Shown here piece by piece: positions 25,986-37,228 of a stretch of 64,000 bases of DNA; within the stretch, counting starts at the first letter, position 1, and each line of letters starts with the position of its first letter. The notes beneath the pieces were generated by a model. That model was not told the origin of the DNA, did not search any database, and saw nothing but the letters and a program-made list of their open reading frames with translations. The stretch spans positions 83,349 through 147,348 of the forward strand of contig NZ_VOWY01000011.1 in the NCBI RefSeq assembly GCF_008014645.1, read 5' to 3'. The stretch comes from Collinsella sp. BA40. Its GTDB lineage: Bacteria > Actinomycetota > Coriobacteriia > Coriobacteriales > Coriobacteriaceae. The position numbers and the translations under genes were made by a program.

Positions 25986-26321
25986 ATGAAATCCCCCTTG
26001 TGCGACATGTGCAGTCCACTATAGCGCAGCAGCCTGATCGGCCCGGCGGGCGACAGCCTACGATACAGGTTGGTTACGAACGCTCGCTCGCGCGCGCGAT
26101 TGGTTGGGTGTCGCTTTCCATCTGGGTGCTCCGTTGCCCGTCCACCCATTTCGAGCTGGCATTATGATAGTGATACCAATATTGAAGCAATGTGCCGTTC
26201 GCCGTTTAATGGGTTGCGTTTGCCATGTAACCGGTGGGTTGGTGTGCTGGTTATGGCATGCTGCCCCTTATATATGGCGAAGCTATGCGTCGATATCGAG
26301 TCGATGCTAGAAGGAGGTTGC
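25986..26321. other. Intergenic region between divergent metF and GH2 gene
   Basis: No coding sequence stands out. It must hold both promoters. The GH2 side is AT-rich near 26155-26190 and contains GATAGTGATACC, whose TATCAC complement is like the repeats near the RpiR gene. AAGGAGG at 26311-26317 is the GH2 ribosome-binding site. Confidence 0.5.
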
Positions 26322-29300
26322 ATGACTACATTGCACACCCAGAATCGCCCTGAAAAGGGGGTGCGGAACACGCGGAAGCGTCGTGTTCTGTGCGCGGCGC
26401 TCGCGGGCGCCCTGGCGTTTGGCGCGCCCGCTACGGCGGCCATCGCTGCGGGCCTCGCTCCGTCGGTGCGCTCGCAGTCGACCACGCAGATGAGCTCCAA
26501 GCCGGAGGTCGTCTATATCAATAGCGTGGCCGATCCCGCCCAGCGCGTTCAGGGCTTCAACGAGAACTGGAAGTTCAAGCTCGGCGAGGCGTCCGGCGCC
26601 AGCGCCGAGGCCTTCGACGATTCCTCGTGGACCGTCGTCGATCTTCCGCACGACTACAGCATCGACCAGGACTACACCAAGACGGGCGAGGCCGAGAGCG
26701 CTTACAAGCCCGGCGGTATCGGCTGGTATCGCAAGTCGTTCGAGGTTGGCAAGGATCTTGCCGGCAAGCGGGTTCGCGTTGATTTCGACGGCGTGTACAT
26801 GGATGCGACGGTGTATATCAACGGCCAGGAGCTGGGCAACCACCCCTATGGCTACACGCCGTTCTCCTTCGACCTCACCCCGTATCTCAAGGTGGGCGAG
26901 CAGAACGTCATCGCCGTTCGCGTGAACAACGAGATCCCGTCCTCCCGGTGGTACTCCGGTTCCGGCATGGGCCGCGACGTCGACCTGGTCGTGACCGATC
27001 CGGTCCATGTTGCCAAGGACGGCGTACAGGTAACCACCCCGCAGCTGGAGACCCAGAAGGGCGGCAACGTTACCACGCACCTCAAGACCACCGTCGCCAA
27101 CGCGGGCGAGAGCCAGGTCGAGGCCACGCTGGTCCAGACCGTCTTCAAGCGCGGCGGCAACCCCGAGCAGGCCATCGGTACCCAGACCACCAAGGTCGCC
27201 GTCAAGGCCGGTACGTCCAAGGCCGTCGAGGCCGACCTCTCGGCTGCCAAGCCCGAGCTGTGGAGCACGGACAATCCCGTTCTCTACACCGTGCGCACCG
27301 AGGTGAAGGTGGGCGGCAAGACCCTCGACACCTACGATACGGACTTCGGCTACCGCTTCTTCAAGTTCGACGCCAACAAGGGCTTTTCCCTTAACGGCAA
27401 GACCATGAAGATCAAGGGCGTCTGCATGCACCACGATCAGGGCGCCCTGGGCTCCGTCTCGACGCGCGACGCGCTCGAGCGCCAGGTCAAGATCTTGAAG
27501 GACATGGGCTGCAACTCCATCCGCACCTCGCACAACACGCCCGCCCGCGAGCTGGTGGAGGTCTGCAACGAGCAGGGCATGCTGCTCGACCTCGAGTTCT
27601 TCGACGGCTGGACCGCTCGTAAGAACCAGAACTCCAAGGACTACGCGCGCTTCTTCAACAAGGCGATGGGTGAATCCAAGCTGGTGGGCGCCGAGGCGAA
27701 CAAGCCCTGGGCCCGCTTCGACCTCGAGCAGAGCATCGCGCGCGATTTCAACTCCCCGGCAGTCATCATGTGGTCCATCGGCAACGAGATGACCGAGGGC
27801 ACCGATGCCGGCGTGCCGCAGTTCCAGAAGGTTCAGAAGGACCTGATCGACTGGGTGAAGGCCGCCGACGCCACGCGTCCGGTCACCACGGGCGACAACC
27901 AATATAAGAACAACGGGAGCACGGCGCTCAACCCGCAGGGCATCGCCGATGCCAACGGCATCGTGGGCTTCAACTACGCCGATGGGGGCGTGTACGACAA
28001 GGCCCATAGCGAGCATCCCACCTGGAATCTGATCGGTTCCGAGACCGCCTCGGCCATCAACAGCCGCGGTGTCTACAACACGCACGGCAAGGACAACGCC
28101 GCCCAGCAGCTCACCGCCTATGACTACAGCGCGGTTGGCTGGGGCCATGTTGCCTCCCAGGCGTGGTACGACGTGCTGACCCGCGACTTCATGTCCGGCG
28201 AGTACGTATGGACCGGCTTCGACTACCTGGGCGAGCCCACCCCGTGGAACGGCATCGACGCCGGCGCCAAGGGCACCTGGCCGTCGCCCAAGAACTCCTA
28301 CTTCGGCATCATCGATACAGCCGGCCTCCCCAAGGATTCCTACTATCTGTATCAGAGCCTGTGGAACGAGGACCTCAACACCCTGCACGTCCTGCCTGCA
28401 TGGAACGGCGACGTTGTGAAGAAGGACGGCCAGAACAAGGTCGACGTCGTGGTGTACACCGACGCGCCGAAGGTCAAGCTGTTCTTCACGCCCAAGGGCT
28501 CCGACCAGCGCCAGCTCATCGGCGAGAAGTCCTTCACCACGAAGACCACCAAGGACGGCCTGTCCTACCAGATGTACGAGGGCGAGGGCGCCTATACCGG
28601 TAGGGACATCCATCGCAACCTCTACCTCACCTGGAAGGTCCCGTACGCCGACGGCACCATCACCGCCGAGGCCTACAACGCCCAGGGCGAGAAGATCGAT
28701 ACCACGAAGTGGCAGGGTCGCCAGAGCGTAACCACCGCCGGCCCCGCCGCCAAGCTCAAGGCCGAGGTCAACCGCGAGGGCATGACCGCTAACGGCACCG
28801 ACCTCGCCTACATCACCGTGAGCGTGACCGACGCAGCCGGCAACCTGGTTCCCAACGCTGCCAACAACGTGAAGTTCGAGGTTTCCGGCGCCGGTAGCCT
28901 TGCCGGTATCGACAACGGCAACTCCCCCGATCACCAGTCCTATCGCGACAACAACCGCAACGCGTTCTCCGGCCAGCTTGTGGGCATCGTCCGCGCTGGC
29001 GAGAAGGCGGGCGACGTCACCGTCAAGCTGAGCGGCAAGGGCCTGGAGACCCAGACCGTCACCATCCCCGTTGCCGCCGCCGCGGATGCGCCTGCCGCCA
29101 AGACCGCCGACAGCCTGCTGTTCGCGCGCTATCACTATGTGAAGACCGGCTCTTCTCTCGAGCTTCCCAAGACCGTTCAGGTTCGCTACGTCGACGGCAC
29201 CTCTGCCGACAAGGCCGTGGCCTGGGATCAGGTGCCCGCCGACAAGCTCGCTGCCCCCGGCAGCTTTACCGTGAGCGGCACCGTTGCCGACACCGATGTT

Positions 29301-31664
29301 CGCGCGACCGCCGTGGTCACGGTTGTCGACGACATCGCGGCGCTGCTCAACTACTCCACCACGGTGAGCAAGGGCGCCACGCCGGTGCTGCCTGATTCGC
29401 TTCCCGCCGTCATGTCCGACGGAACCGTGCTGAGCGCGAACTTCCCCGTGAAGTGGACCGAGCCCGAGGCCAGCGCCTACGACAAGGCGGGCACCGTCGA
29501 GCTCACCGGTACGTCCAACGTCTTCGGCAAGGATGTGACCGTCACCGCGTCTATCCGCGTCCAGGAGGAGGCCATCGCCATCGGCGGCAATATCGCCAAG
29601 GATGCGATGAAGATCACGCAGAGCGTGCCCGAGAACAAGCAGAGCGACACGCTCATGGCCATCGTCGACGGCGCCACCGATCCCGGTGCCAATACCGACG
29701 GCGGCAAGAACCCGACCTTGTGGTCGAACTACGCTTACTCGCAGGACGGCAACAAGACCGCGAGCATCACCTTCGAGTACGCCACGCAGCAGCGTTTCGG
29801 CCAGTTCAAGGTCATGTTCGCCAAGGACAGCTGGTCCGCCCGCTTCCCGGCTGATAACACCACGAAGTTCGAGGTGTCCGAGAACGGCAAGGAGTGGACC
29901 CCGTTGACCGTTACCGAGACACGCGGCGAGGCCCAGGGCAACAAGCGCCTCTATACGTATGATTTCGCCCCGGTGACCGCGACGTTCGTGCGCCTCACGG
30001 TGACCAATGCCGACGAGACGCTTTCCGGCCGCAAGCCCTGCACCGCGATCACCGAGGTCGAGCTCAACACCGCCCAGGGCAGCTTCACGACCAACGCTAC
30101 GGCCAAGCTGGCCTCCCTCAAGGTGAACGACCGCGCCGTGCCCGACTCGGCGCTCAAGCAGGGTAGTTACAACACGGCCGCCCAGGCCGCCAAGGTGGAG
30201 CCCGTCTCCGCGGACAACGCTGCCGTGACGGTGCTTCCCGCCCACGATGGCAAGATCTTGATCATCATCGAGTCCGAGGACCATCAGACCCGTAGCACCT
30301 TCACCATCAACCTCGGCGCTCCCGAGACGATGGATCCCGCGGACGACTCGCGCGACTATCCGGTCGACAAGATCGTGAGCAAGGAGACCGGCAGCGTGCA
30401 CGAGCCCGCTTCGGGCAACGAGGGCCCGCTGGCCTTCGCCTTCGACAAGAACAACGACACCTACTACCACTCCCACTGGACGGCCACCACGCTCGACAAC
30501 CTGTGGGTGACCATGGAGCTCGAGGAGCCCACCGCTATCGACGGCCTGCGCTATCTGCCGCGTCCCGCCAACAGCGGTAGCCACAACGGCACCATGTTCG
30601 GCGCCAAGCTGCAGTACAGCGAGGACGGCAAGACCTGGAAGGATGCCGGCAGCGCCACCTGGCCCTCGCCGGAGGAGTCCGGCTACACGCGCGACTGGAA
30701 GCTCCTGCAGCTCCCCAAGCCCGTCACCGCCAAGTACTTCCGTCTCCAGGCTACGGCCACCTATGCCGACGGCGGCCGCAACAACGCGTTCCTGAGCGCG
30801 GCCGAGCTGCGCCTCACCAAGGCTGCCGCCAAGCCCGCCACGGACATCGCTAGCGATGCCGTGTCCATCGAGGTTCCCGCCTCGGTGACGGTGGACCGCG
30901 TCGACGCCCAGCACCCCGTGGACGCCTCCCAGGTGAACGTCGTGGTCAAGCACGGAGACAAGACCCTGGAGAACGGCGTGGACTACACGCTCGAGTTCGC
31001 CGACAACACCGCTGCCGGCACCGCCAAGGTGACCATCAGCGGCATGGGCGCGTATACCGGCTCCGTCGAGCGCTCCTTCGAGATCAAGCTCGCCGACCCC
31101 GTGCTCGAGGGCATCGCCGTGAAGGCTGCGCCCGCCAAGACCATCTACAAGGTGGGTGACAAGCTCGACCCCGCGGGACTCGTGCTCGTTCTGAGCTTCT
31201 CGAACGGAACCACCCGCGAGGTGGCCTACGGCTCCGACACCGCTGCGGCCTTCTCCTTCGTGCCCGCGCTCGATACGGTGCTCGACCAGGAGAACCCCGC
31301 GCTCGAGGTCACCGTTGCCTACGAGGGCAAGACGGCCGTCTTCGATGTTCGCGTCGAGAAGGCCGAGGACCCCAAGCCCGAGCCCGGTCCCGACCCCAAG
31401 CCCGAGCCCGGTCCCGACCCCAAGCCCGATCCCGAGCCCAACCCCGGCCCCAACCCCGAGCCCAACCCCGAGCCTGCTCCCGATCCGGAGCAGCCAGGCG
31501 GCGGCAACCAGGGCGGCCAGGGCAACCAGGGCAACCAGGGTGCCAACGGCAAGCCCGGCACCAACGGCGGCCTTGTCCAGACCGGTGACCCGGCGGGTAT
31601 CGCCGGCATCATCGCCATGGGCGGCGCTGCAGCGCTCGTTGCCGCGCGCCGTCGTCGTCGCTAG
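26322..31664 (+). CDS. Secreted, wall-anchored GH2 beta-galactosidase with discoidin and Ig-like domains
   Basis: The 1,780-residue exoenzyme has a signal peptide (KRRVLCAALAGALAFGAPAT) and a GH2 core: sugar-binding domain, Ig-like domain and barrel, with acid/base E489 in WSIGNEM and the likely nucleophile E574 in GSETASAINSRG. Bacterial Ig-like domains follow (YVDGTSADKAVAWDQV and a relative), then two discoidin/F5-8 type C modules (about residues 1080-1240 and 1350-1500) and further Ig-like repeats. The C-terminus has a Pro/Glu/Asp-rich spacer, a Gly/Gln/Asn-rich stretch, LVQTGD, a hydrophobic helix and ARRRRR, the layout of a sortase substrate. It likely removes terminal galactose from host or milk glycans. 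Start chosen from AAGGAGG. The exact linkage is unknown. Confidence 0.9.
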   Translation: MTTLHTQNRPEKGVRNTRKRRVLCAALAGALAFGAPATAAIAAGLAPSVRSQSTTQMSSKPEVVYINSVADPAQRVQGFNENWKFKLGEASGASAEAFDDSSWTVVDLPHDYSIDQDYTKTGEAESAYKPGGIGWYRKSFEVGKDLAGKRVRVDFDGVYMDATVYINGQELGNHPYGYTPFSFDLTPYLKVGEQNVIAVRVNNEIPSSRWYSGSGMGRDVDLVVTDPVHVAKDGVQVTTPQLETQKGGNVTTHLKTTVANAGESQVEATLVQTVFKRGGNPEQAIGTQTTKVAVKAGTSKAVEADLSAAKPELWSTDNPVLYTVRTEVKVGGKTLDTYDTDFGYRFFKFDANKGFSLNGKTMKIKGVCMHHDQGALGSVSTRDALERQVKILKDMGCNSIRTSHNTPARELVEVCNEQGMLLDLEFFDGWTARKNQNSKDYARFFNKAMGESKLVGAEANKPWARFDLEQSIARDFNSPAVIMWSIGNEMTEGTDAGVPQFQKVQKDLIDWVKAADATRPVTTGDNQYKNNGSTALNPQGIADANGIVGFNYADGGVYDKAHSEHPTWNLIGSETASAINSRGVYNTHGKDNAAQQLTAYDYSAVGWGHVASQAWYDVLTRDFMSGEYVWTGFDYLGEPTPWNGIDAGAKGTWPSPKNSYFGIIDTAGLPKDSYYLYQSLWNEDLNTLHVLPAWNGDVVKKDGQNKVDVVVYTDAPKVKLFFTPKGSDQRQLIGEKSFTTKTTKDGLSYQMYEGEGAYTGRDIHRNLYLTWKVPYADGTITAEAYNAQGEKIDTTKWQGRQSVTTAGPAAKLKAEVNREGMTANGTDLAYITVSVTDAAGNLVPNAANNVKFEVSGAGSLAGIDNGNSPDHQSYRDNNRNAFSGQLVGIVRAGEKAGDVTVKLSGKGLETQTVTIPVAAAADAPAAKTADSLLFARYHYVKTGSSLELPKTVQVRYVDGTSADKAVAWDQVPADKLAAPGSFTVSGTVADTDVRATAVVTVVDDIAALLNYSTTVSKGATPVLPDSLPAVMSDGTVLSANFPVKWTEPEASAYDKAGTVELTGTSNVFGKDVTVTASIRVQEEAIAIGGNIAKDAMKITQSVPENKQSDTLMAIVDGATDPGANTDGGKNPTLWSNYAYSQDGNKTASITFEYATQQRFGQFKVMFAKDSWSARFPADNTTKFEVSENGKEWTPLTVTETRGEAQGNKRLYTYDFAPVTATFVRLTVTNADETLSGRKPCTAITEVELNTAQGSFTTNATAKLASLKVNDRAVPDSALKQGSYNTAAQAAKVEPVSADNAAVTVLPAHDGKILIIIESEDHQTRSTFTINLGAPETMDPADDSRDYPVDKIVSKETGSVHEPASGNEGPLAFAFDKNNDTYYHSHWTATTLDNLWVTMELEEPTAIDGLRYLPRPANSGSHNGTMFGAKLQYSEDGKTWKDAGSATWPSPEESGYTRDWKLLQLPKPVTAKYFRLQATATYADGGRNNAFLSAAELRLTKAAAKPATDIASDAVSIEVPASVTVDRVDAQHPVDASQVNVVVKHGDKTLENGVDYTLEFADNTAAGTAKVTISGMGAYTGSVERSFEIKLADPVLEGIAVKAAPAKTIYKVGDKLDPAGLVLVLSFSNGTTREVAYGSDTAAAFSFVPALDTVLDQENPALEVTVAYEGKTAVFDVRVEKAEDPKPEPGPDPKPEPGPDPKPDPEPNPGPNPEPNPEPAPDPEQPGGGNQGGQGNQGNQGANGKPGTNGGLVQTGDPAGIAGIIAMGGAAALVAARRRRR

Positions 31665-31679
31665 TCGACAGCTTTGATA

Positions 31680-31717
31680 CGAGGGAGAGCGCTGCAGCAA
31701 GCGCCCTCCCTCGTTTT
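31680..31717 (+). terminator. Terminator after the GH2 gene
   Basis: CGAGGGAGAGCGCT pairs with AGCGCCCTCCCTCG (one bulge), followed by TTTT. It suggests the two glycosidases are separate transcripts, or that the second is partly read through. Confidence 0.8.
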
Positions 31718-31763
31718 GTATCTGCGCTGCCTGCGGGCATGCGCTCATGAGCATCACGAGAGA

Positions 31764-34700
31764 ATGGACCCAACCATGTGGAACGGTCGAACATCAAAGG
31801 GGGCGAAGCGTCCGCTCGCAGCCGCCGCGATGGCGGTGCTGGCGGCGACCGTCGCCCTGCCGGGCGTAGGTTGGGCGGCATCGCGCATCGCCGATGCCGC
31901 CGACGTCACGGTGAACGCGGTGACGCTGGGCAACCCGCTGCGCCTGCGCTACGACGAGTCCGCGTCTGCGGCCGGTGACGCCGCGGGCGACGTGTGGGCG
32001 AAGCGCACGCTGCCCATCGGCAACGGCGATATGGGCGCCAACGTGTACGGCGAGGTGCAGACCGAGCACCTCACCTTCAACGAGAAGACGTTGTGGACGG
32101 GCGGCCCCAGCGATTCGCGCAAGAATTACAACGGTGGCAACAACGCCTCGAAGGGCGATAACGGCCGCACGGTCAAGCGCATCCAGCAGCTCTTCGCCGA
32201 GGGTAAGAACGAAGAGGCCGCGCGTATGTGCGACCAGCTCATCGGCGATCAGGCGGGCTACGGTGCCTACCAGGCCTGGGGCGATATCTACCTCAAGCAT
32301 ACCGATGTCAAGGCGTCCGGCGCCACGGGCTACGAGCGCTCCCTCGACCTGCAGACCGGCGTGGCGGGCGTCGAGTTCGAGCAGGGGGGCAAGCGCTTCT
32401 CGCGCGAGTTCTTCGCCAGCCATCCCGACAAGGTGCTGGTGGGTCGCCTCGAAGCCGCCGGCAAGGCCGGCGTGAACGTGGAGATCAGCTTCCCCTCCAA
32501 ACAGCCGGGCGCGCGCGTCCAGGCTTCCGGCGACCAGATCACCATGACGGGCCAGGTGCAGGATAACCAGCTGCAGTACGCCGCGGTCCTGAAGGTGGTC
32601 GCAACCGGCGGCAGCGTGAAGGCCCAGGGCGACAAGCTCGTGGTGTCCGGTGCCGACGACCTCACGTTCTACGTCGCTGCGGCTACGGATTACAAGAACG
32701 ACTATCCCGTGTACCGCACGGGCGAGAAGGCCGACGTCCTGCTCGCGCGCGTGCAGAAGACGGCCGACGACGCGGCCGGGCGCGGCTACGACGCCGTGCG
32801 CGCCGCGCACGTCGAGGACTTCTCCGCGCTCATGGACCGCGTCGAGCTCGACCTGGGCTTCGACGGCGCGGTGTCCGACCGCATGACCGACGACCTGCTG
32901 GCCGCCTACCGCAACGGCTCGGCCAGCGCCGCCGAGCGCCGCCAGCTTGAGACCATGCTGTTCCAGTATGGGCGCTACCTCACGCTGGGCTCCTCGCGCG
33001 AGGATTCGCAGCTGCCCAGCAACCTGCAGGGTGTGTGGAATGACAGCAACGCGCCTATGTGGGCGTCCGACTACCACATGAACGTCAACCTGCAGATGAA
33101 CTACTGGCCCACGTACTCGACGAACCTGGCCGAGTGCGCCACGCCCCTCATCTCCTACATCGATTCGCTGCGCGAGCCCGGCCGCGTGACCGCCGCCATC
33201 TACGCCGGCGTATCCACGCCCGAGGGTGATACGCAGGGCCAGGGCTTCATGGCCCACACGCAGAACACGCCCTTCGGCTGGACCTGCCCGGGCTGGCAAT
33301 TCCAGTGGGGCTGGTCGCCCGCGGCCGTGCCCTGGATCCTCCAGAACGTTTACGATGCCTACCGCTACAGCGGCGACGTCGAGCTGCTGCGCCGCGATAT
33401 CTACCCCGCGCTGCGCGAGGAGGCCCAGCTCTACAGCAAGACGCTCATCAAGGACGAGAACGGCAAGTACATCTCGTCTCCCGCGTACTCGCCCGAGCAG
33501 GGTCCGCGCACTGCGACCAACACCTATGAGCAGGTGCTCGTGTGGCAGCTGTTCCACGATGCCATCGAGGCCGGCAAGCTGGTGGGCGAGGACGAGGCCG
33601 TGCTCGCCGTGTGGCAGGACCGCTTCGACAACCTGCGCCAGCCCATCGAGATCGGCGCCGACGGCCAGATCAAGGAATGGTATATCGAGGAGAAGTTCAA
33701 CAAGGACGCCGCCGGCAACACGCTGGGCGAAGGCTACAACCATCGCCACATCTCGCACATGCTGGGCCTGTTCCCCGGAACCCTCGTGTCCCAGGACACG
33801 CCCGAGTGGTTCGAGGCCGCCCGCACGTCTATGAACCTGCGCACCGACTCCAGCACCGGCTGGGGCATGGGCCAGCGCATCAACACCTGGGCGCACCTGC
33901 GCGATGGCGACCGCGCGCTCAAGCTCATCGGCGACCTGTTCCGCAGCGGCATCTATCCCAACCTGTGGGACACGCATCCGCCGTTCCAGATCGACGGCAA
34001 CTTCGGCGCCACCTCGGGTATCGCCGAGATGCTGCTCCAGAGCTCCGGCGGCTACATCGACCTGCTGCCCGCCCTTCCGCGCGACTGGGACCACGGTAGC
34101 GTGTCGGGCTTGGTGGCGCGCGGTGACTTCGAGGTGTCCATGGAGTGGGCCGCGGGCAAGCTCGTGACCGCCGATATCACCTCGCGCGATGGCGGCGTGG
34201 CCACGGTGAACGTGAAGGATGCGGCGCTCGCTACCGTGACGGACGCTTCCGGCGCGCCCGTTTCCGTGAAGGCTATCGCTGCCGACCGCATCAGCTTCGA
34301 CACCGAGGCCGGTGCCACCTACCGCATCTCGCAGATTCCGTCGGTCGAGCGCCCCGCGGCCCCGCAGAACGTGGCCGTCGCCCGCACGGGCGAGGGCCAG
34401 GCTACCGTGAGCTGGGACGCCGTTGCCGAGGATGCGACCTATATCGTCGAGCGCCGCGTGGATAACGGCGATTGGACGCCCGCGGGCAACGCGCTTGCCG
34501 CCACGAAGCTGGTTGACGATGCCTGCCCGATGGGCTTCGGCGTGGTCGAGTACCGCGTGACGGCCATCGTGGCCGGCCTTCGCGGCGATGCGAGCGCTCC
34601 CGTGGCGTTGCCCGAGGTGGGCGCCGTGTGCGAGGCCCTGGGCCGCGTGGACGACCAGGATCCGGCCGTGGCCTATAGCGGCGCTTGGGCCAACTGGAAC

Positions 34701-36788
34701 AACACCACCGACGGCAACTATGCCAACACCATCAAGTACCTGCAGAACCCCACGGGTACCGAGACCGCCAGCCTCACCTTCCGCGGCACGGGCATCGAGG
34801 TCGTCACCGTGACCAACAACGACCGCGGCTACTACGAGGTGAGCATCGACGGTAAGGTCGTGGCCGAGCGCGTCGACACCTACTCCGCCACCAGCGTTCG
34901 CCAGAAGACCGTCTATTCCAAGACGGATCTGGAGCCCGGCGTGCATACCATCGTGCTGCGCGCCACCGGCGCCAAGAACAGCGCCTCTTCGCTTGCCAAG
35001 GTCGAGCTCGATGCGTTCAGCGTGATCGATGCGTCGGCCAAGCCGGTGACTGCTGTGACCGTGCGCTCCGCCAGCGGCATGACCACCCTGGCTCGCAGCG
35101 CCTCGACGCTGCAGATGGTGGCCGACATCAAGCCCGCCGATGCCCGCGTCGCCGACCTGAGCTGGTCGGTGGCGCCCAAGAGCGGTAGCGCCACGGGAGC
35201 TATCACCGCCGACGGCCTGCTGACGGTGCAGGGCGAGGGCGTGCTCACGGTAACCGCCGCATGCGGCGATGTGGCCGGCTCGATCGACATCACGGTGGCG
35301 CCCGCGGGCACCGTGTCCACGGCGGTGGAGGACTGCAAGGGCACCCCGCCGGTGGACGCCCGCGGCACCCTGAACGACGACCCGCGCCTTACCTGGACGG
35401 GTGGCTGGTACAGCTGGGGCGAGGCCGGGCACCACGGCGGCTCCAAGGGCGAGAGCAACGCGCTGGGCGATTCCGTGACGCTGCGATTCGACGGCACGGG
35501 TATCCGCGTGTACTCCGCGCGCAACGACGACAACGTGGCCTTCAAGGTCGAGTTGGATGGCGCGGTCGTGGAGGAGGCCCTGTCGCTGGGCGGCGCTGAT
35601 CAGAAGAACGTGAAGGTCTTCGAGAAGCTCGGCCTGGAAAACGGGCCGCACACCATCAAGCTCACGTCGGTCGCCCGCGCCGGCGCAGGCCAGAACAAGT
35701 CCAACGTGGACTGGTTCGAGATCATCGCCCCGAGCGATGCCGCCGATAAGACGGAGCTCCAGGCACAGATCGAGGCCGGCTCCGGTCTGCTCGAGGGTGC
35801 CTACACGCCCAAGAGCTGGGACGTCTACGACAAGGCGCTCGACGCTGCGGTGAAGGCCATGAACGATTCCAAGACCACTTCGCACGCGGCGGCCGAGCAC
35901 GCGGCGGCCCTGAAGGACGCTCGCGAGCAGCTCGTCGAGGTGGATGACGCGTCTATCGAGGTGGACACCTCGGCTAAGATCAGCTTCCGCGCGGTCGAGT
36001 CCCGTGCCGTGTTCGCCACCTGGGGCGCGGTGAAGGATGCGGCGAGCTACCGCGTGCGCGTCTACCAGGCGAGCGCCGAGGGCGAGCCCGTGGCCGAGCT
36101 CGTCGTCGACGGCGCCGCCGCACGTGCGAAGGGCCTGTCGCCCGAGACCGCGTACGTGCTGCGCGTGGATGCCCGCAACGCCCAGGGTCGTGTGATAAAG
36201 CGCATCGAGGGCGCCTTCGACACCTTGCCGTCGGCGTCCGCGGACGCCCTGGCGGCACCGACCAACCTCGCCGTGAAGTTTGCCGCCGAAGCAGGCAAGG
36301 CCCTGCTCACCTGGGATGCCGTCGAGGGTGCCGAGCGCTATCGCGTGTACGTGAACGGCGTTGAGCGCGGCGTGTCGCAGACCGCTTCGGTCGAGTTGTC
36401 CGGCCTGCAGGAGGGCATGCTGTACTCGGTGAAGGTCGTGGCCGGCACTGATGACGGCGCGATGTCCCTACCGGGTGCGCTCGCGTTTACCTATGACGGT
36501 CCGCAGAAGCCCGACCCCGAACCGGAGCCGAATCCGGACCCGAAGCCCGGCCCCGAGCCGAATCCGGACCCGAAGCCCGACCCCGACCCCGAGCCCGATC
36601 CGGGGCAGCCGGGTGACGGCAACCAGGGTGGCCAGGGCGGCCAAGGTAGCCAGGGTAACCAGGGCGCTAACGGCAAGCCCGGCTCCAACGGCGGCCTTGC
36701 CCAGACCGGCGATCCGGCGAGCATCGCCGGCCTCGTCGCCATGGGCGGCGCGGCAGCGCTTGTTGCCGCACGCCGTCGCCGTCGTTAG
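31764..36788 (+). CDS. Secreted, wall-anchored GH95 alpha-L-fucosidase-like enzyme
   Basis: The 1,674-residue protein has a signal peptide ([20 protein letters not shown]) and a GH95 catalytic region (about residues 40-860), recognisable by [31 protein letters not shown] and [14 protein letters not shown], the last carrying conserved active-site residues. Family members remove alpha-1,2-fucose; some act on galactose. Two jelly-roll modules (around 970-1080 and 1190-1310), a FIVAR-like helical segment and two fibronectin III domains follow, then a Pro-rich spacer, LAQTGD, a hydrophobic helix and ARRRRR. Together with the GH2 enzyme it could trim 2'-fucosyl-lactose or mucin ends. The start is uncertain: ATG 31764 or ATG 31776, neither with an ideal ribosome-binding site. 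Confidence 0.88.
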   Translation: MDPTMWNGRTSKGAKRPLAAAAMAVLAATVALPGVGWAASRIADAADVTVNAVTLGNPLRLRYDESASAAGDAAGDVWAKRTLPIGNGDMGANVYGEVQTEHLTFNEKTLWTGGPSDSRKNYNGGNNASKGDNGRTVKRIQQLFAEGKNEEAARMCDQLIGDQAGYGAYQAWGDIYLKHTDVKASGATGYERSLDLQTGVAGVEFEQGGKRFSREFFASHPDKVLVGRLEAAGKAGVNVEISFPSKQPGARVQASGDQITMTGQVQDNQLQYAAVLKVVATGGSVKAQGDKLVVSGADDLTFYVAAATDYKNDYPVYRTGEKADVLLARVQKTADDAAGRGYDAVRAAHVEDFSALMDRVELDLGFDGAVSDRMTDDLLAAYRNGSASAAERRQLETMLFQYGRYLTLGSSREDSQLPSNLQGVWNDSNAPMWASDYHMNVNLQMNYWPTYSTNLAECATPLISYIDSLREPGRVTAAIYAGVSTPEGDTQGQGFMAHTQNTPFGWTCPGWQFQWGWSPAAVPWILQNVYDAYRYSGDVELLRRDIYPALREEAQLYSKTLIKDENGKYISSPAYSPEQGPRTATNTYEQVLVWQLFHDAIEAGKLVGEDEAVLAVWQDRFDNLRQPIEIGADGQIKEWYIEEKFNKDAAGNTLGEGYNHRHISHMLGLFPGTLVSQDTPEWFEAARTSMNLRTDSSTGWGMGQRINTWAHLRDGDRALKLIGDLFRSGIYPNLWDTHPPFQIDGNFGATSGIAEMLLQSSGGYIDLLPALPRDWDHGSVSGLVARGDFEVSMEWAAGKLVTADITSRDGGVATVNVKDAALATVTDASGAPVSVKAIAADRISFDTEAGATYRISQIPSVERPAAPQNVAVARTGEGQATVSWDAVAEDATYIVERRVDNGDWTPAGNALAATKLVDDACPMGFGVVEYRVTAIVAGLRGDASAPVALPEVGAVCEALGRVDDQDPAVAYSGAWANWNNTTDGNYANTIKYLQNPTGTETASLTFRGTGIEVVTVTNNDRGYYEVSIDGKVVAERVDTYSATSVRQKTVYSKTDLEPGVHTIVLRATGAKNSASSLAKVELDAFSVIDASAKPVTAVTVRSASGMTTLARSASTLQMVADIKPADARVADLSWSVAPKSGSATGAITADGLLTVQGEGVLTVTAACGDVAGSIDITVAPAGTVSTAVEDCKGTPPVDARGTLNDDPRLTWTGGWYSWGEAGHHGGSKGESNALGDSVTLRFDGTGIRVYSARNDDNVAFKVELDGAVVEEALSLGGADQKNVKVFEKLGLENGPHTIKLTSVARAGAGQNKSNVDWFEIIAPSDAADKTELQAQIEAGSGLLEGAYTPKSWDVYDKALDAAVKAMNDSKTTSHAAAEHAAALKDAREQLVEVDDASIEVDTSAKISFRAVESRAVFATWGAVKDAASYRVRVYQASAEGEPVAELVVDGAAARAKGLSPETAYVLRVDARNAQGRVIKRIEGAFDTLPSASADALAAPTNLAVKFAAEAGKALLTWDAVEGAERYRVYVNGVERGVSQTASVELSGLQEGMLYSVKVVAGTDDGAMSLPGALAFTYDGPQKPDPEPEPNPDPKPGPEPNPDPKPDPDPEPDPGQPGDGNQGGQGGQGSQGNQGANGKPGSNGGLAQTGDPASIAGLVAMGGAAALVAARRRRR

Positions 36789-36803
36789 CCGATAGCGCGA
36801 TCA

Positions 36804-36845
36804 GGCGGGGGAGAACGCGATAACGCGTTCTCCCCCGCTTTTGTT
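36804..36845 (+). terminator. Terminator after the GH95 gene
   Basis: GCGGGGGAGAACGCG pairs with CGCGTTCTCCCCCGC across ATAA, followed by TTTTG. The following 383 bases to glnA hold no gene that I can support. Confidence 0.9.
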
Positions 36846-37228
36846 TTGGAGCGACGGTGAGGAGCGTTCCGATGTCGCATACAAGGGCGTTTTGGAGGAG
36901 ACGGAAGAGTGTGCCCAGTCGACTGCGCGGCGCGCCTCTTGCATTGCGGAGGCGTGGTTGCCCTTGTGCCCCGCGCCCGTCCCATCACAGGAATGCGGGT
37001 CTGGCAGCGTACGGGACGCTGGAAGATATCTGACGTCGCACGTTGTCAATTGTTGTTTCAGAACGGCTCCGCTATGCTTAAGCGAATGCACTCTGTTGGG
37101 AACGCGCCTGCGTGTGAACCGCGGCGCCCGGTGTAGGCCGGCGGGGGAGCGCATCCGTAATGACCGTTCGTCAGGGAGCGGCGTCCTGCGACGCTGCGTC
37201 CGTCGCTCCATATGAAAGGGAACGCCCT

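Noticed and set aside
25986..26100. Possible SAM or cobalamin riboswitch before metF
   Set aside because: No B12-box or S-box sequence and the leader is short, with the ribosome-binding site immediately upstream of the start.
31370..31500. Short tandem DNA repeats resembling a CRISPR or satellite
   Set aside because: They encode the in-frame Pro/Glu/Asp-rich cell-wall spacer of the GH2 enzyme; no regular spacers.
26307..31757. Very long open frame on the minus strand opposite the GH2 gene
   Set aside because: It is the mirror of a codon-biased, GC-rich coding strand; no family motif, no ribosome-binding site, and Ala/Gly/Val/His-rich composition.
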